From: Limnanthes douglasii subsp. nivea | Lineage: Eukaryota; Streptophyta; Magnoliopsida; Brassicales; Limnanthaceae | Length of the DNA stretch: 64,000 nucleotides | Assembly: GCA_036936605.1 (NCBI GenBank) | Contig: JAUPFV010000005.1 | Span: 55,882,742 to 55,946,741 of the forward strand | Direction: 5' to 3' | Shown here: piece after piece, positions 44,055 to 56,007 of the stretch | Layout of the letters: every line of letters starts with the position of its first letter | How positions within the stretch are numbered: position 1 is the stretch's first letter | Notes under the pieces: model-generated | The model's input: only the letters and a program-made list of their open reading frames with translations | What the model was told of the DNA's origin: nothing | The model's database searches: none | Program-made: the position numbers and the translations under genes

Positions 44055-45230
44055 GTCATCACTAGGGATGTCAAACGGGTTGAACCAGCACCAACCCGCA
44101 CTGTTTAAATCATAACCACGGGTTGCGGTCCTGGCGGGTTGCGGTCCTGTCGGGTTGCTCTTATGCGGTCCTGACGGTCTGGCGGTCCTGCCAGGTTGCA
44201 GTCCTAATGGGCCAGTTTCACAGTTAAACCGCCAGTTCAAACCATCAGACGAACCATTTAAGAACCGTTTATCAGTTCAAACCATCAGCCAAACCATTTA
44301 CGAACTGTTTATCAGAATATTTTATAATGTTATTTAAAATTAATTTGTAAGTGTTAATTGAATCTAATTTCAATAATTGAGATATGTATCATATACACGA
44401 GTTAATTATTCTATTTCATGTATTTTAATTTAAATATGTTATCATTTTAATCGAAATTTTATAATCCTCAATTACATTCTAAAAAAATAATTGTAATTTG
44501 ATTTTGATACGTTTTCTTTTCTATTTATATTTATGTATTTAAGATATTTTATTTAATATTATGTAGATATTAAATAAAATAAGTACATCTACTTGTATTT
44601 CGATTACAAATTTACAACATTTGAAGTATAAATTTAATATTTGAAGTATTCAATTTTTGAAGTATAAATTTAAAGTTTTAAAAATTGTATAAATTTGGAT
44701 TATGTTCCAATTGCATAACCACATGTAATTTGGTTGTGAAATAAATTCAAAAACACCAAATGTGTTTCAATTAACTATCTGTAATTTGGTTCATAAACGG
44801 AATTATATTATAATGGCATAATTAAATATAATTAATTAAATATATTTATTTAGGAGATAAACATCATCAACAATATAAACTATCTATTATGTTCCAAATT
44901 AACTTGTTAATAATATAAAATTTATTTCAATAAACTAGAAAAAAAGGAAGGGTTTATAATATAAAATTTCTTTCATTAATCTAGAGAATTTAATATATAT
45001 TTTTTTCATAAAAGTACTAAAATTATTAAAAAACTAATAGTTCGAAAAATCTATTTATAGATTTTTATCTTTTTTAAATAATAGTTCGAATTTCCTATTT
45101 ATATAATTTTTTTTAATTTTTTTTTAAAATATTAGTGCGGAATCCTATATTATATATAGAGTTTTGATTTTTTTAAATAGTTTAAAGTGCATAACTTTTA
45201 AAAAAATCAGTCACGGATGACATCAGCAAG

Positions 45231-45378
45231 TGACGTCACCGTGCGGACCATCCGGTCAGACGTGCGGATGGTCCGAAAGACAGGTTCGGGCATCCGGACA
45301 CATCGTCCGGATGCCCCGGACGAAAAAAAAAATTCGGATTTTTCAAAAAATAAAAAATTGGGTCTCCCCTATAAATAG
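45231..45378 (+). promoter_or_regulatory. Promoter-like cluster inside the hAT element
   Basis: In order: a palindromic TGACGTCA (45231-45238, a bZIP-type ACGT site), a perfect 11-bp stem CGGACCATCCG with 10-base loop (45244-45275), a perfect 12-bp stem GGGCATCCGGAC with 5-base loop (45288-45316), and TATAAATAG (45370-45378). It is GC-rich within AT-rich surroundings. Confidence 0.55.
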
Positions 45379-45584
45379 AGGAGACCCCAACTCCAACCTC
45401 ACACACTCTCTAAATCTAATATAAACTCTCTAAATCTCTCAACTTGTTCTAGATTTTGTTATAAAGCTTAACTTTTGTATTTTACATATCGTACTTCTGT
45501 TTTCGAAATAGTTAGATTTTTTTTTTCGAAAAAAATTGTTATTAGTTTGTATTAGTTATTATTTGTGCTTATTTCCTATTTCCA

Positions 45585-46105
45585 ATGCCGTCTTGTGGCT
45601 TCAACAACAGGTTAGGACAAGTAACTCCGAAAACTGATTTTTCGGAATTTTCTTCTTTTATGATGTCTCCTCCACCTGAGAGGGATCCGATCACACGACG
45701 CATCAAATGTGCCACTGAACCTACGAATATGAGTAAGACTCTCAAACAAAATTTTAGTTGAAAATTTCTCATAAGGAGAGGCGAAACGTCAAACTTGTTA
45801 GTACTACACGTACGACTTTTAGTAAGACCGCCAAACCAAATTTTAGTTCTAAAATGGTCGACAAGGTGACACGAAGTATCAAACACCCAACTATAACCAA
45901 GACTAAGAGTAAGACCGTTGTTCCTAAACAAAGTCTTAGTACGAAGACGAAGATGGTCGATTTGATTGCTGCTGTGTTAAGTAAGGTTAATCGTGAGACT
46001 CGAGGACAAGTTTTGGGAGATCCATTACAAATTGCAGCTACTGTTGAGAAAGTTTTGCGACTTAAAAAAGTGGTTAGCGACAAAAGACTAAAAAATGTAT
46101 TTTAG
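45585..46105 (+). pseudogene. Short overlapping ORFs in the hAT element, unknown product
   Basis: An ATG at 45585, about 210 bp after the TATA box, opens 58 codons ending near 45761. A second ORF (45758-46105, 115 residues, very basic, rich in Lys, Thr and Val) overlaps it in another frame. Neither is recognised as hAT transposase. They could be the decayed start of a captured or internal gene. Confidence 0.4.
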
Positions 46106-46285
46106 CAATTGTAATATTAAATATTTTAATATAACTTGTAATATTTTACCATTTGTAATATTAAATATTTTAATATGACTTGTAATATTTTAGCATTTGT
46201 AATATTAAATATTTTAATATGACTTAGTAATATTTTAGCATTTGTAATATTAAATATTTTAATATGACTTGTAATATTTTAGCAT
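46106..46285. repeat. 44-bp AT-rich tandem array in the hAT element
   Basis: About four units containing TTGTAATATTAAATATTTTA and TATGACTTGTAATATTTTAG. Confidence 0.88.
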
Positions 46286-46307
46286 GATAAAATATGATTT
46301 TGGTTTA

Positions 46308-46745
46308 AAAAATAATAAATAACACTTGTTATATTTAAAACCAAATCACAATAATAAAATTCAAAATGTAATATTAAAATTATAACAATATAACTTAAAA
46401 ATAATAAATAACACTTGTTATATTTAAAACCTAATCACAATAATAAAATTCAAAATGTAATATTAAAATTACAACCATATAACTTAAAAATAATAAATAA
46501 CACTTGTAATATTTAAAACCAAATCACAATAATAAAATTCAAATTGTAATATTAAAATTATAACAATATAACTTAAAAATAATAAATAACACTTGTAATA
46601 TTTAAAACCTAATCACAATAATAAAATTCAAAATGTAATATTAAAATTACAACAATATAACTTAAAAAATAATAAATAACACTTGTAAATATTTAAAAAC
46701 AAATCATAGTAATAAAATTCAAAATGTAATATTAAAATTATAACC
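46308..46745. repeat. 89-bp AT-rich tandem array in the hAT element
   Basis: Five units of about 89 bp, each with AATAATAAATAACACTTGT and AATCACAATAATAAAATTCA. They alternate between two variants (ACCAAATC and ACCTAATC), suggesting amplification as dimers. Confidence 0.9.
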
Positions 46746-47173
46746 ATAAATTTTGTAATATTTTAACATGATAAGATATAGTTTTGGTTTGTAATCTTAA
46801 AATCAACACTACTAATATTAAATCTAAAAACATAATAATAATATTCAAAATGTGATAATAACATAAGTAATATTTAAAATTTTGGACTATATAATAATTA
46901 CAACACTTAAAATATTAATAACACTTAAAATATTTTAATCTCAATATTTTTTAAATATAACATTTTGGTTATAAAATAAATAAAATCAGCATAATATTTA
47001 CCAATAAACCGCGGTTTTTTACAAATAAACCGTGGTTTCGCAGTACTGCCGGATTGCAGTCCTGCCAGGTTGCAGTACTAATGAACCAGTTTCGCAAATA
47101 AACCGCCAGTTTTTAAATAGGTTGTCAGCTTTAAACCGTGGTTCCAGAACCATTAAACACCTCTAGTCATCAC

Positions 47174-48600
47174 ATATAAAAAAATAACACGTTTGTGCGC
47201 AATAACACGTTTGTAAATCAAGTCATCACATGTAAAAAATAACATGTTTGATTGCATAATAACACGTTTACTGATAACAGTCTCACATGTTTCTTTTACT
47301 GTGACTTCAGCCTAACTATTTAAAAGCTCGACATTTTCTATTTTAATTTACGTAATGTTTTTAATATAAATTAAGTTATCATGGTTGTATTTCGGTGGTT
47401 TGACTCCAATTTTATCTTTAAAAAATTATATTTTTCTACTCCTTAAAACGTAATGCAATCTGCCTGTGAAGGATAATTTTTTTTCAAATTATTATTCGAA
47501 AATTCTAATTTTTATATTTCAAAAGTGAATATTGCTCTGAAAAATTATTTTCTATTTTTAAAATTTTAATCTGTCTTACTAATTTATTTCTTTTCATCTT
47601 CATTTGATTTCAAATTTATTCTTCAATATATATTTGTTTAGAACATATTCTAAAATATTTAGAATATATCAAATTTAAAAAAAAACAAACCAAATATTTA
47701 AAGAAATATATTTCCAAATATGAAATTATATTTAGACTATAAAATAATATTTAGATTAATAAAAATATCTACTTGGATGGCTTTAATATGATTTTATAAC
47801 GGTAATGCTAACGGATGCCTTGTTTTCTATTAATTTATTTGTACATAGAAAGTTGGTTTTTATAACGAGAAAACTATCGTTCTATTTAATTTTATAAATA
47901 ACTTCAAAATTATACTAAATCAATCTCAACCGTTTAAAAATTATTTCATATTTATTTTTATAATAATTATTTTAAATTTTTTATAATAACAATTTATTTT
48001 ACTTAATTTTATAATTATTATTAAACTATACTAAATCGATCTAAATAGATTTTTAGCTTACTGATTCGATTTAAATCTTTAAATAGTTACCCTCCTAAAA
48101 GAATTATGACTAAAATAATCAAATAAATTATTTTGAAAATTATCTTAAAAGAATGTTATATTTTTATTTAAAATTTATAAAATGTTTTTAACTACTGTTT
48201 TAATTTTAAGACAATAAACTGTTATTTATTTATTTAAATCCAAAAATAAAACAATTTTAACTGCTACTAATTCCAATTTCAGATTTTAAATAGTATACAA
48301 ATTTATTGGCATTGTTAAATAAATTACATTTAATGATTTATTATAATTCCTAAAATTATAATTAATATTTTTAATTTGATGAAACTATCTTTTCAATGCA
48401 GTTAGTGTTTTGTTTTTATATTATTTTATATTTTAAATGTAAAGTAAGTAATATATAATTAATATAAAATATTTAAAATGTAAAAATAGTTCAAAATATT
48501 TTACTAAATTTATTTGAAAATAAATATAAAAAAATACTTTTCTAAATAATACTACTAAACCCAGAAATCTTGTAATTTCCTCTGAATATTTTTTTAATTA
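47174..48600. other. AT-rich intergenic DNA
   Basis: Very AT-rich sequence without an ORF or repeat boundary that I can support. It includes the 3' flank of the synthetase gene. Confidence 0.5.
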
Positions 48601-48685
48601 AAATAATTTTAAGTAACATTATTTTCTTCCTAAAACAATTCCTAATTTTTTCTTCTTATTTCCATTTTGTACACTAAAGAATTGT

Positions 48686-51600
48686 CTAGTGAAAAGCCGC
48701 AGTTAGATCCTTGAAATGCCTCAATAAGTCCTCGATGGTCATAGCATGATGATCTGCCTTATCTCTCAACCGTACGCTCACCTGAATAACAAACCCCACA
48801 AAACTCAAATATTAGCCAAAATTTGTTCATTTGACACGCAGAGACAATTCAGGAAAGCATAACAATTAGACTTAAACAATAAGTTTAACACCGTAACTGT
48901 TTACCTGCCCAGTTCCTGCTTCCTTTTCACCTACAACAAGTATGAAGTTGTATGCCAACCGAGCTTCCGCTACCTGCAAGGACCAAAAGTTATTTGTACA
49001 CAATATGTTACTATATGATATTTACACAAATCAGGAGTATTGTACACTCATATGATTAGACAATAGTCCTAAATTTTCTTGTAAAGGATCAGTATTAGAG
49101 AAAGCTAATTAGATGAGAGGACGAGGCTGTAGAGGCACCTTTCTCTGAATCTTTTTATCTGTTGTATCCACATCAACATAATAACCAGCATTGTGAATCT
49201 GATCTCGAACCTGTGGAATTAAAACCAAGAACAAATAGCATGTTTAACTGTAGCCAAGGTGACAATATCAATACTGCTTCAGGACCAATAGGAAAAAAAG
49301 AATAATTATAAAAATCGAACATGTATAGCCTAAATTATAACGATTGATTTTACTACCAAAATGTACATTCGCTTCAGTTTTTTTATTTTTTCCTAGCGCT
49401 AATTATAAGATAAGTCAAATTACCATTAGAGCGTAAGGTCGAGATTTTTCAGAAACAGGGCAAACAATGGCTTGCCGTGGACTAAGCCAGAAAGGCCACT
49501 TTCCTTTATAATGCTCCAATAATATAGCAAACATACGTTCAACAGATCCAAGCACTGCTCTGTGTATCATTACAGGTCTCTCCCTTTTGGATTCATCCTC
49601 TGCTGAATAATCTAACTTGAAACGATCAGGAAGTTGGAAGTCAAGCTGCAAATGACCGCACCATTCCATTAAGCAACTGGTCAAAACATGAATAGCTGCA
49701 GAATCAAATAATAAAAAATTGAAGTTGTATACCTGTAAAGTAGCACACTGGAACTTTCTCTTCAAAGCATCAGAGACACTAATATCAATTTTCGGCCCAT
49801 AAAATGCTCCATCAGCTTCATTTATCTGCAGTACATAAGATGAAATCAGCCTCATATTTCACAATAGACAATGTTAAGAAAAAATAAGGTAAAAAAGAAC
49901 AAAAACTTTAACCACAAAATTTACCTGCCATTGCTTTCCAAACTCGTTCAAAGCTTCTGAAAGAGCAGCTACTGCTCTGTCCCATGTTGCCAAATCACCT
50001 AGGTATTTCTCAGGCCTCTACAAAATAGTTATTTGCCAAACAAGGAAATTGAAAAAGTGTTTTTGATTTTGATATGCAGTAACAAAATACTTTTGGTTAG
50101 TGACATACAGTTGATAGTTTCAGCTCGTAACTAAACCCAAATACAGTGTAAACATGGTCGATGAACTCTAAGACACCTCTGACTTCGTCTTTTATCTGAA
50201 AAATAAGATGCATAATTTACATACGAGACAGAGATAGTATAGCAGGTACAACAGTTTGTGCAGTAGTAAGCAAAGTTCGCAAACCTGTGACTCTCTGCAG
50301 AAGATATGAGCATCATCCTGCAGCAAAGACATGTGCAATTTTAAATAATCATTTGTAACTAGATAGCAAGTACAATAAAAGAAGGCAAAACGAAGAAAAA
50401 TGTCACAAGAAATAGTAGATTGAAAGACAGCCACGTATAAACGAGAGTTTCAAGAAGAATGCAGAGACACAAAGAAAACATACCTGCTGAAATCTCCTCA
50501 CACGAGTTAATCCACTTAGCGCACCACTGGCCTCATTTCGATGCAGTACTCCAAAATCAGCCATTCGAATAGGCAACTCTGTATAAACATGCAAACAATC
50601 TGAATAAGAAAATGAAGGGAAAAACAGAAAAAATTGATAGTCGATAACAACAAGATCTTAAAAAATCAGGACTTGATTAAAGTATACTTTTTATTAATAT
50701 AGACACCCCTTGCAAAAGAACTTTGCCAAATTCTCAAGGGTGAAACATATTACAAATTCCCCACATTTAGGGTGTGGGGAATGTCAAGAATCCAGTAGGT
50801 TGTAGCCACATAACCATATGCTCAAAATGGCAATGCAAGGAAGTCCCAATGTTCCTAAATAATGTTTCTTTACTCGTAAAAAACGTCTTTGAACATACAA
50901 AAACAATAATAGCAAATGTCCTACCTCGGTAGGAGCGAACTCTATGTTGAAACATCACACAGTGGCCAGGGCAATTCATTGGTTTAAGTCCAAATTCTTG
51001 TTTTTCAATCTATATAACATAAAAAGGGAGAAAAATATGAAATAATAGTCAAGGTAAACAATTGTAAGGAATTGACCATGTATACAAAAGTGTTGGTCTT
51101 TCGGAAAACCCATTATTATCTTTCTTAATTGTTAGTAACAATTTGTTACTCCAATTTTACTTGGATCAGTAATACCCAATACGGTTGAAAAATATACTTT
51201 CACGAGTCATATCTGTAGATCTGTGACAACAGGGTTCCCAAAACCAGTTCAAAACTATCCTCACCCCTAATATTTCACACCTATTACTTTCACATATACA
51301 ACATAATTCCCACTAATTTAATTCTAAGGTATCAACGGCGACCGAGATCAGTATTGTAATGACACAGCACTGATATCCCTATTTAATATACAGTTGACTC
51401 CCAAGAACACAACCCTCCGTTCCAATCAGACCACACTTTTCTCATTTGAAAGGCCTCTCTATTACAATTTTTCCCCTATCGCATTTAGAGGCTCACATTA
51501 AATCTAAAGAGGTTTAGTCTGCACAAGTCTATGCAGACACCTAGATATGGTATTCACAACTTTAAACACTCCATGCAGACAGACACTACAGACATCTACA

Positions 51601-53956
51601 CGACTGCAGGTTAAGGATGGATATAAGAGACTTTATCTCAGTTCTCTTATGCCATTACTAAGTACTTAACTCTTGAAAATATGAGACAGTCTTCAAATAC
51701 GTATTAAGTTGTGATAAGCTTTACCTCAAATACAAACATGTTCTCCTTGTAGTTTGCTGCATGACCAGATGTCTCCCATAAATTCATGTTATACATATTT
51801 GGTGATATAACCTGCCAATTTCAGCTAAATTCAGCTATCCATATTTAGAGATAATTACTTATGATATTACAGTATCAAATATAATTTTGACCTCTTCATA
51901 ACCTCTTTCCCAGTATTGTTGTCGGATGAAATCCACCAACTTGTTATAGATACGGGTTCCGTGAGGGAGGAAGAACCAACTACCTGGGCTGCATATAACG
52001 ACAATAAATTGATTCTTATTGTCAAAGAGAATAGAACATACAGAAACAAAGTTAGGTATTCTAGCTTGTGTTATACCTAAGTGGATGGCAAAAGAAGAGT
52101 TCCTGTTTTGTACCGACCACTCTATGATCATACTTTTTGGCTTCCTCCAGCATATTAATATATTTCTGCAAATGAAAAGGTTTCACAGCAAGAGGAAATA
52201 CAAGAACAGAGGTCTGATTTTATAATGCAAGTACAAAACAATTGCACACAATAGTTCACCTCCAATTGTTTTTCATCAGGATAAGATATTCCATAAACTC
52301 TTTGCAAACTCTCACGATCCTTGCTACCCCTCCAATAAGCTGACGAAGCCTGTCAATGGAAACTCAATAATAAAATACACACATTCGAATATGTAAACAA
52401 AAACTCCCCAAAAAGTTACTTACTTCAACTCACCTTTAAACACTTAAAAGCTTTCACAAAAGATGTATTAGGTATATGTGGCCCACGACATAAATCGACC
52501 AAGGGCCCACATCTATATACGGTAATAGTTTTGTCGGCAGGCAAATCGTTAATAATTTCAACCTGAATATAGATCCCATAGAGTCGACAAGAGATTACAG
52601 AATAAAGTAGGAAACATAGATAAACAAAAATAAGAGAAACTATACAAATCCAAACAGCTTAACTAACCTTAAAAGCATTGTCCGAAAATATCTCAAGAGC
52701 CTGATCTTTTGTAACCTCAATGCGCTCAAAAGGTTGCTCTTCCTGAATGAGGACAGTACATGTAGAGCATGTAGGAGGAACTGATCATATCTTTATATAG
52801 AACTACTACTTATACTAATGGTCTGAGCATTTAAAGTTACTCCATTTGTTACTTTTACCACAAGTGTGTGTGCCTAAACACTAGCTATATGCATAGGATG
52901 TACCTTATATAAACTATTACAAACAGTAACTATATAAACAGGATAGACCATGTATAAAATGACTTGTGTATTCATATTAACATACAGTTCCAGAATCACA
53001 TGTATCATTAATGATGAAGAAATGTTATAACATAAACAACGCACAACCCATTTTAAAATAAGAAGAAGCAGTACCGAAGCAGCTTCAGCTGCAGCCTCTT
53101 CGATCTTCTCAAAATGCTTATCATTCAAGCCCAAATCTCCATAAAACCCATCGTAATAGAAACCCTACGAAGCCATTAAGAAACCTGATGTACTGAAGTT
53201 CAAAGTAAATCTGATAAAAGACACTATTAGTGTCTCCAATAACTAAAATAAAGTTAAATGCGAGGATTTATCTATACCTCTCCTCTGGTTGTACAGGGTC
53301 CAATACAGAGCTTGCAACCATACTCCTGCTCCAATGACTGAATTCAACACATTAACATCGACAAAAAAAACCAATTAACCCAACAAAACCACGTAAATAA
53401 ACAGAACTAATCAATACAAATGTCAAATAAAACTACCGCGCCAAGAATATGAGCACTAGAATGCCAGAAAGTGTCACGACCTTCATCACTATCGAATTTG
53501 AACAGCTTAAGCTTACAGTCACCCTCCAACGGCCTGTTCATATCCCACAAAACTCCGTTGACCGAAGAAATCAAAGCTGTCTCAGCCAAACCCTTGGATA
53601 TCTCCATGGCGATGCCATATGGAGTTGACAACCATTTTTTCCCTTCTTTCTGGTTTCCATCTGGCAAAGTAATCCTAACCAAACAAAAAACAGAAGAATC
53701 AAACAAACTCACTAATGGAGACAAACACATATACGAATATGTACATAATATATGATGCATGCATATGATTGTGCACTGTGAATTACTTGATTGGATCATG
53801 TTGGAGAGACTGGAGATTAGCCAGCTGCTGTGATTGGATCGTCTGGAAAAGCTTAATACGTTTTTCAATAACTTTTGCTTTGCAGTGGGTATCGAGAGAA
53901 AGGGAGCCGAGAGCTTCAGCCAGGTAGGAATCATCTTTCGAATGAGGGTCAGCCAT
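48686..53956 (-). CDS. THRRS: Threonyl-tRNA synthetase, cytosolic/organellar type, 20 exons
   Basis: Class II synthetase that charges tRNA-Thr. Exons (high to low): 53956-53787, 53674-53437, 53337-53278, 53164-53075, 52742-52668, 52562-52434, 52349-52260, 52165-52077, 51988-51892, 51811-51725, 51009-50925, 50578-50484, 50316-50284, 50195-50109, 50017-49925, 49825-49733, 49645-49424, 49210-49139, 48973-48905, 48781-48686. All joins are GT..AG and in phase, giving 689 residues. The TGS domain (ITLPDG) is in exon 2. The second additional domain has [10 protein letters not shown] (exon 6). The catalytic core has [14 protein letters not shown], the zinc Cys in KPMNCPGHC, and zinc His residues in exons 12 and 17 ([18 protein letters not shown]). 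The anticodon-binding domain is exons 17-20. It looks intact. The gene name is by analogy with Arabidopsis. Confidence 0.97.
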
Positions 53957-54046
53957 GGCTGTTGTGGAAGAAAAGGGAGAGGAGAGAGTGAGAACTAGTA
54001 ACACCACAGTGCAGCCGTTATTCGGAGAAAGATATTTACGAGGAAG
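53957..54046 (-). other. In-frame 5' extension without AUG upstream of ThrRS
   Basis: The frame stays open upstream of the ATG for about 30 codons to a TAA. It includes GTG codons at 54005-54010 and reads VVLLVLTLSSPFSSTTA just before the Met: hydrophobic, Ser/Thr-rich, no acidic residues. The Arabidopsis homologue makes mitochondrial and cytosolic forms from two in-frame AUGs. Here no upstream AUG exists, so an organellar form would need near-cognate initiation or another promoter or exon. Confidence 0.4.
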
Positions 54047-54049
54047 ACT

Positions 54050-54085
54050 GCACGTTTGTATTTATATGTATATATATACACATAA
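54050..54085 (-). promoter_or_regulatory. Probable core promoter of ThrRS
   Basis: The minus strand has TATATATACATATAAATAC about 100-125 bp upstream of the ATG, a reasonable TATA region for a short leader. Confidence 0.4.
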
Positions 54086-54099
54086 TATGTGAGTTAGTG

Positions 54100-54650
54100 G
54101 GTGCTACCGGAAAAGCTATTTAGCACCTTTTTAGTTAACGAATCTCCGATTATATTTCGTAATCTATTTTCTAGATTTGTACTTAATTTTTTATTTTATT
54201 TTATTATATATTTAAAGCATTTAAAACGTTTGTTATTTAACAAATTTAATTTTTCTACCATATATAATTCTAAATGTTTTGTTTGATTATTTTTTATATC
54301 AATTTTTTTTAGTAATTGAAACTAAGAAAAAAATGATGAAAAAAAAATGAAAAGATATAAATATACATAAAAAATTATAAAAGATATTATTTAGAAAAAA
54401 TTAAAATGATAATTTTTTTAAAAAATAAAGAAATATATTAAAATATAATATTTTTTGTTGATTCAAAAAGTGTTTGAAAAAAATAAAGAAATAAAAATTT
54501 AATTTTCATATATCTTTTATTTAGATTTTTTTAAAGCGAAATAACCATTTTATTACTAAATTGAGAAGAATTACAATTAGATGTCTCTAATAGAAAATAA
54601 AGAAAAAGAAAAGACTAAATAAGTAATTAATGAACTTTAACAAAATTCCC
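54100..54650. other. AT-rich intergenic DNA
   Basis: No gene signal. Long A and T runs. Confidence 0.5.
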
Positions 54651-54817
54651 AAATCAAAGAGAAGAACCCTAAAACGAGCAAAACTCCCAAATCTCCTTTG
54701 CTCCTCGAAACTCTCTTTTTGACACCCGAAAATTTTGAAAATTGAATCCAATCGCAACAAGCTCACTATCTCTATCTCTCTCGCATTGAATTTCTTCGTT
54801 GATTCTCAAATCTGAAA

Positions 54818-55150
54818 ATGGGAGGCCAGCAAGCTGCTATGTCGCTCCTCATTTTCCTGGTTGGAGGAATTCTATTTTCGGGGACAATTGAAGCAGCACG
54901 AACAACCTCCAGATACGCAAGTCATTTCTAATCGGTGACTCGAGCAGCCTTTGGATCGTTACCGCTGTCACGATAGCCAACACGTCTTGTTCGATCGGTT
55001 CAGAGGGGAGCTTGCTCAGACTGTCGGTGAAGGTACTCATTTCTTGATCCCGTGGCTCCAGAAGCCTTACATTTTCAACATTACCAGGCTCCATGTTTTC
55101 TCTTCGACGTCGGGACCATTCTATAGCCATCTTTAAGACAGACAAAACCT
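54818..55150 (+). pseudogene. Prohibitin-like pseudogene fragment
   Basis: ATG at 54818 starts MGGQQAAMSLL, similar to plant prohibitin N-termini, but ends in TAA after 36 codons. In another frame from about 54965 it reads [17 protein letters not shown] then [16 protein letters not shown] and FSSTSG, clearly the prohibitin (PHB/SPFH) domain start. The rest of the domain is not recognisable downstream. The pyrimidine-rich leader before the ATG looks like a real plant 5' UTR. Prohibitins act in the mitochondrial inner membrane; this copy cannot. Confidence 0.75.
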
Positions 55151-55481
55151 AGCCGCTCTTCTACTTCCACCATTGAAGCTTGAAACGACTCATTCACAAC
55201 TGCAGGTCTCAAGCCATGCATCTACCTTACACTCAAGACATAAATCGAGGGTCCTACAGGTTATCCAGAAACCACCCTTTTTCTTTCCTTCATTGCTCAA
55301 GCTCTCTTCTACTTTTACCAACCCCGCAGCTACCCGGTGTCATCCTGGCATCACTCTTTCATTCGAATCTATAATTGAAATCGAGTGTAGAGAGAGTTGT
55401 TAGGTCACAGACCGGTGGTGGCTCGTGGGGAGGGATTTGCTTGTTATCCCGATACCTAATCATCTCCCTCTATACTTGTTA
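55151..55481. other. Unassigned DNA after the prohibitin fragment
   Basis: Short ORFs overlap here in two frames but match no family I know. It may be diverged tail of the prohibitin pseudogene. Confidence 0.35.
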
Positions 55482-55985
55482 TGGATATCAATTCATTAGC
55501 TTCTCCACTGGAAAGTACTTCTCAGCAATTTAATTTGACAGGTACGACCATCATTCTTTTGATTTTGCCTTAAATTCCTTTTGATTTTTGATTTTACTGA
55601 TTTAATCGTTGAATCCTTCTCTTGTTTCTTGTGAAGAAAGTGAACTTCTTTGAGCATGGAGAGAATCCAACAGCTGGTAAATAGCTCCCTTAGCTCTTGA
55701 GAAATACTTTTGGTTAGCCCAGGTGATGCTGTTTAACCATTTACTGAATAAGTAAATCTGATTTCGTTAGCCCCGGCTGAATGACTTCTTTTCCTGCTAC
55801 TTGATTGCTTTGTTTCTTTAATCTATTTTGCTATTACTTTATCTAATACTTCAGAGGCAGTGATATCGAAGAAGCAACCAAGCAAACCAGCAAAGCGAAA
55901 ACCAACGATAGACCTTCCACAGACGAGCAAACCTGGAGGCACAGCTCTGAAAGATGCCAATTTGCTAAGTGAGATCGACACTTAG
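55482..55985 (+). other. Possible small spliced ORF, unknown product
   Basis: ATG at 55482 (MDINSLASPLESTSQQFNLT) runs to a GT donor (GACAG/GTACGA) near 55541. Joining to the acceptor TACTTCAG near 55855 keeps the frame and ends at TAG near 55983, giving 63 residues with a Lys/Pro-rich second half. An alternative middle exon near 55638-55677 is possible. Not recognised; could be chance. Confidence 0.3.
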
Positions 55986-56007
55986 CTTCTTCTTTTTTCT
56001 TCTTCAG

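Larger units (their letters stand above)
44063..47165. mobile_element. hAT-superfamily DNA transposon, non-autonomous (3.1 kb)
   Basis: It begins TAGGGATGTCAAAC and ends TTAAACACCTCTA, imperfect terminal inverted repeats of the hAT type. It is flanked by a perfect 8-bp target duplication GTCATCAC (44055-44062 and 47166-47173). Subterminal GC-rich repeats (GCGGTCCTG..GGGTTGC) occur at both ends (44120-44215 and 47035-47090), as expected for transposase binding. No recognisable transposase is encoded. It carries a promoter-like region, short ORFs and AT-rich arrays. Confidence 0.88.

Noticed and set aside
45244..45316. Geminivirus-type replication origin
   Set aside because: The hairpin loops lack TAATATTAC and no replication protein gene is nearby.
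53954..54007. ThrRS start at 54007
   Set aside because: That codon is GTG, not ATG. The first ATG in frame is at 53954-53956, so the upstream part is listed only as a possible non-AUG extension.
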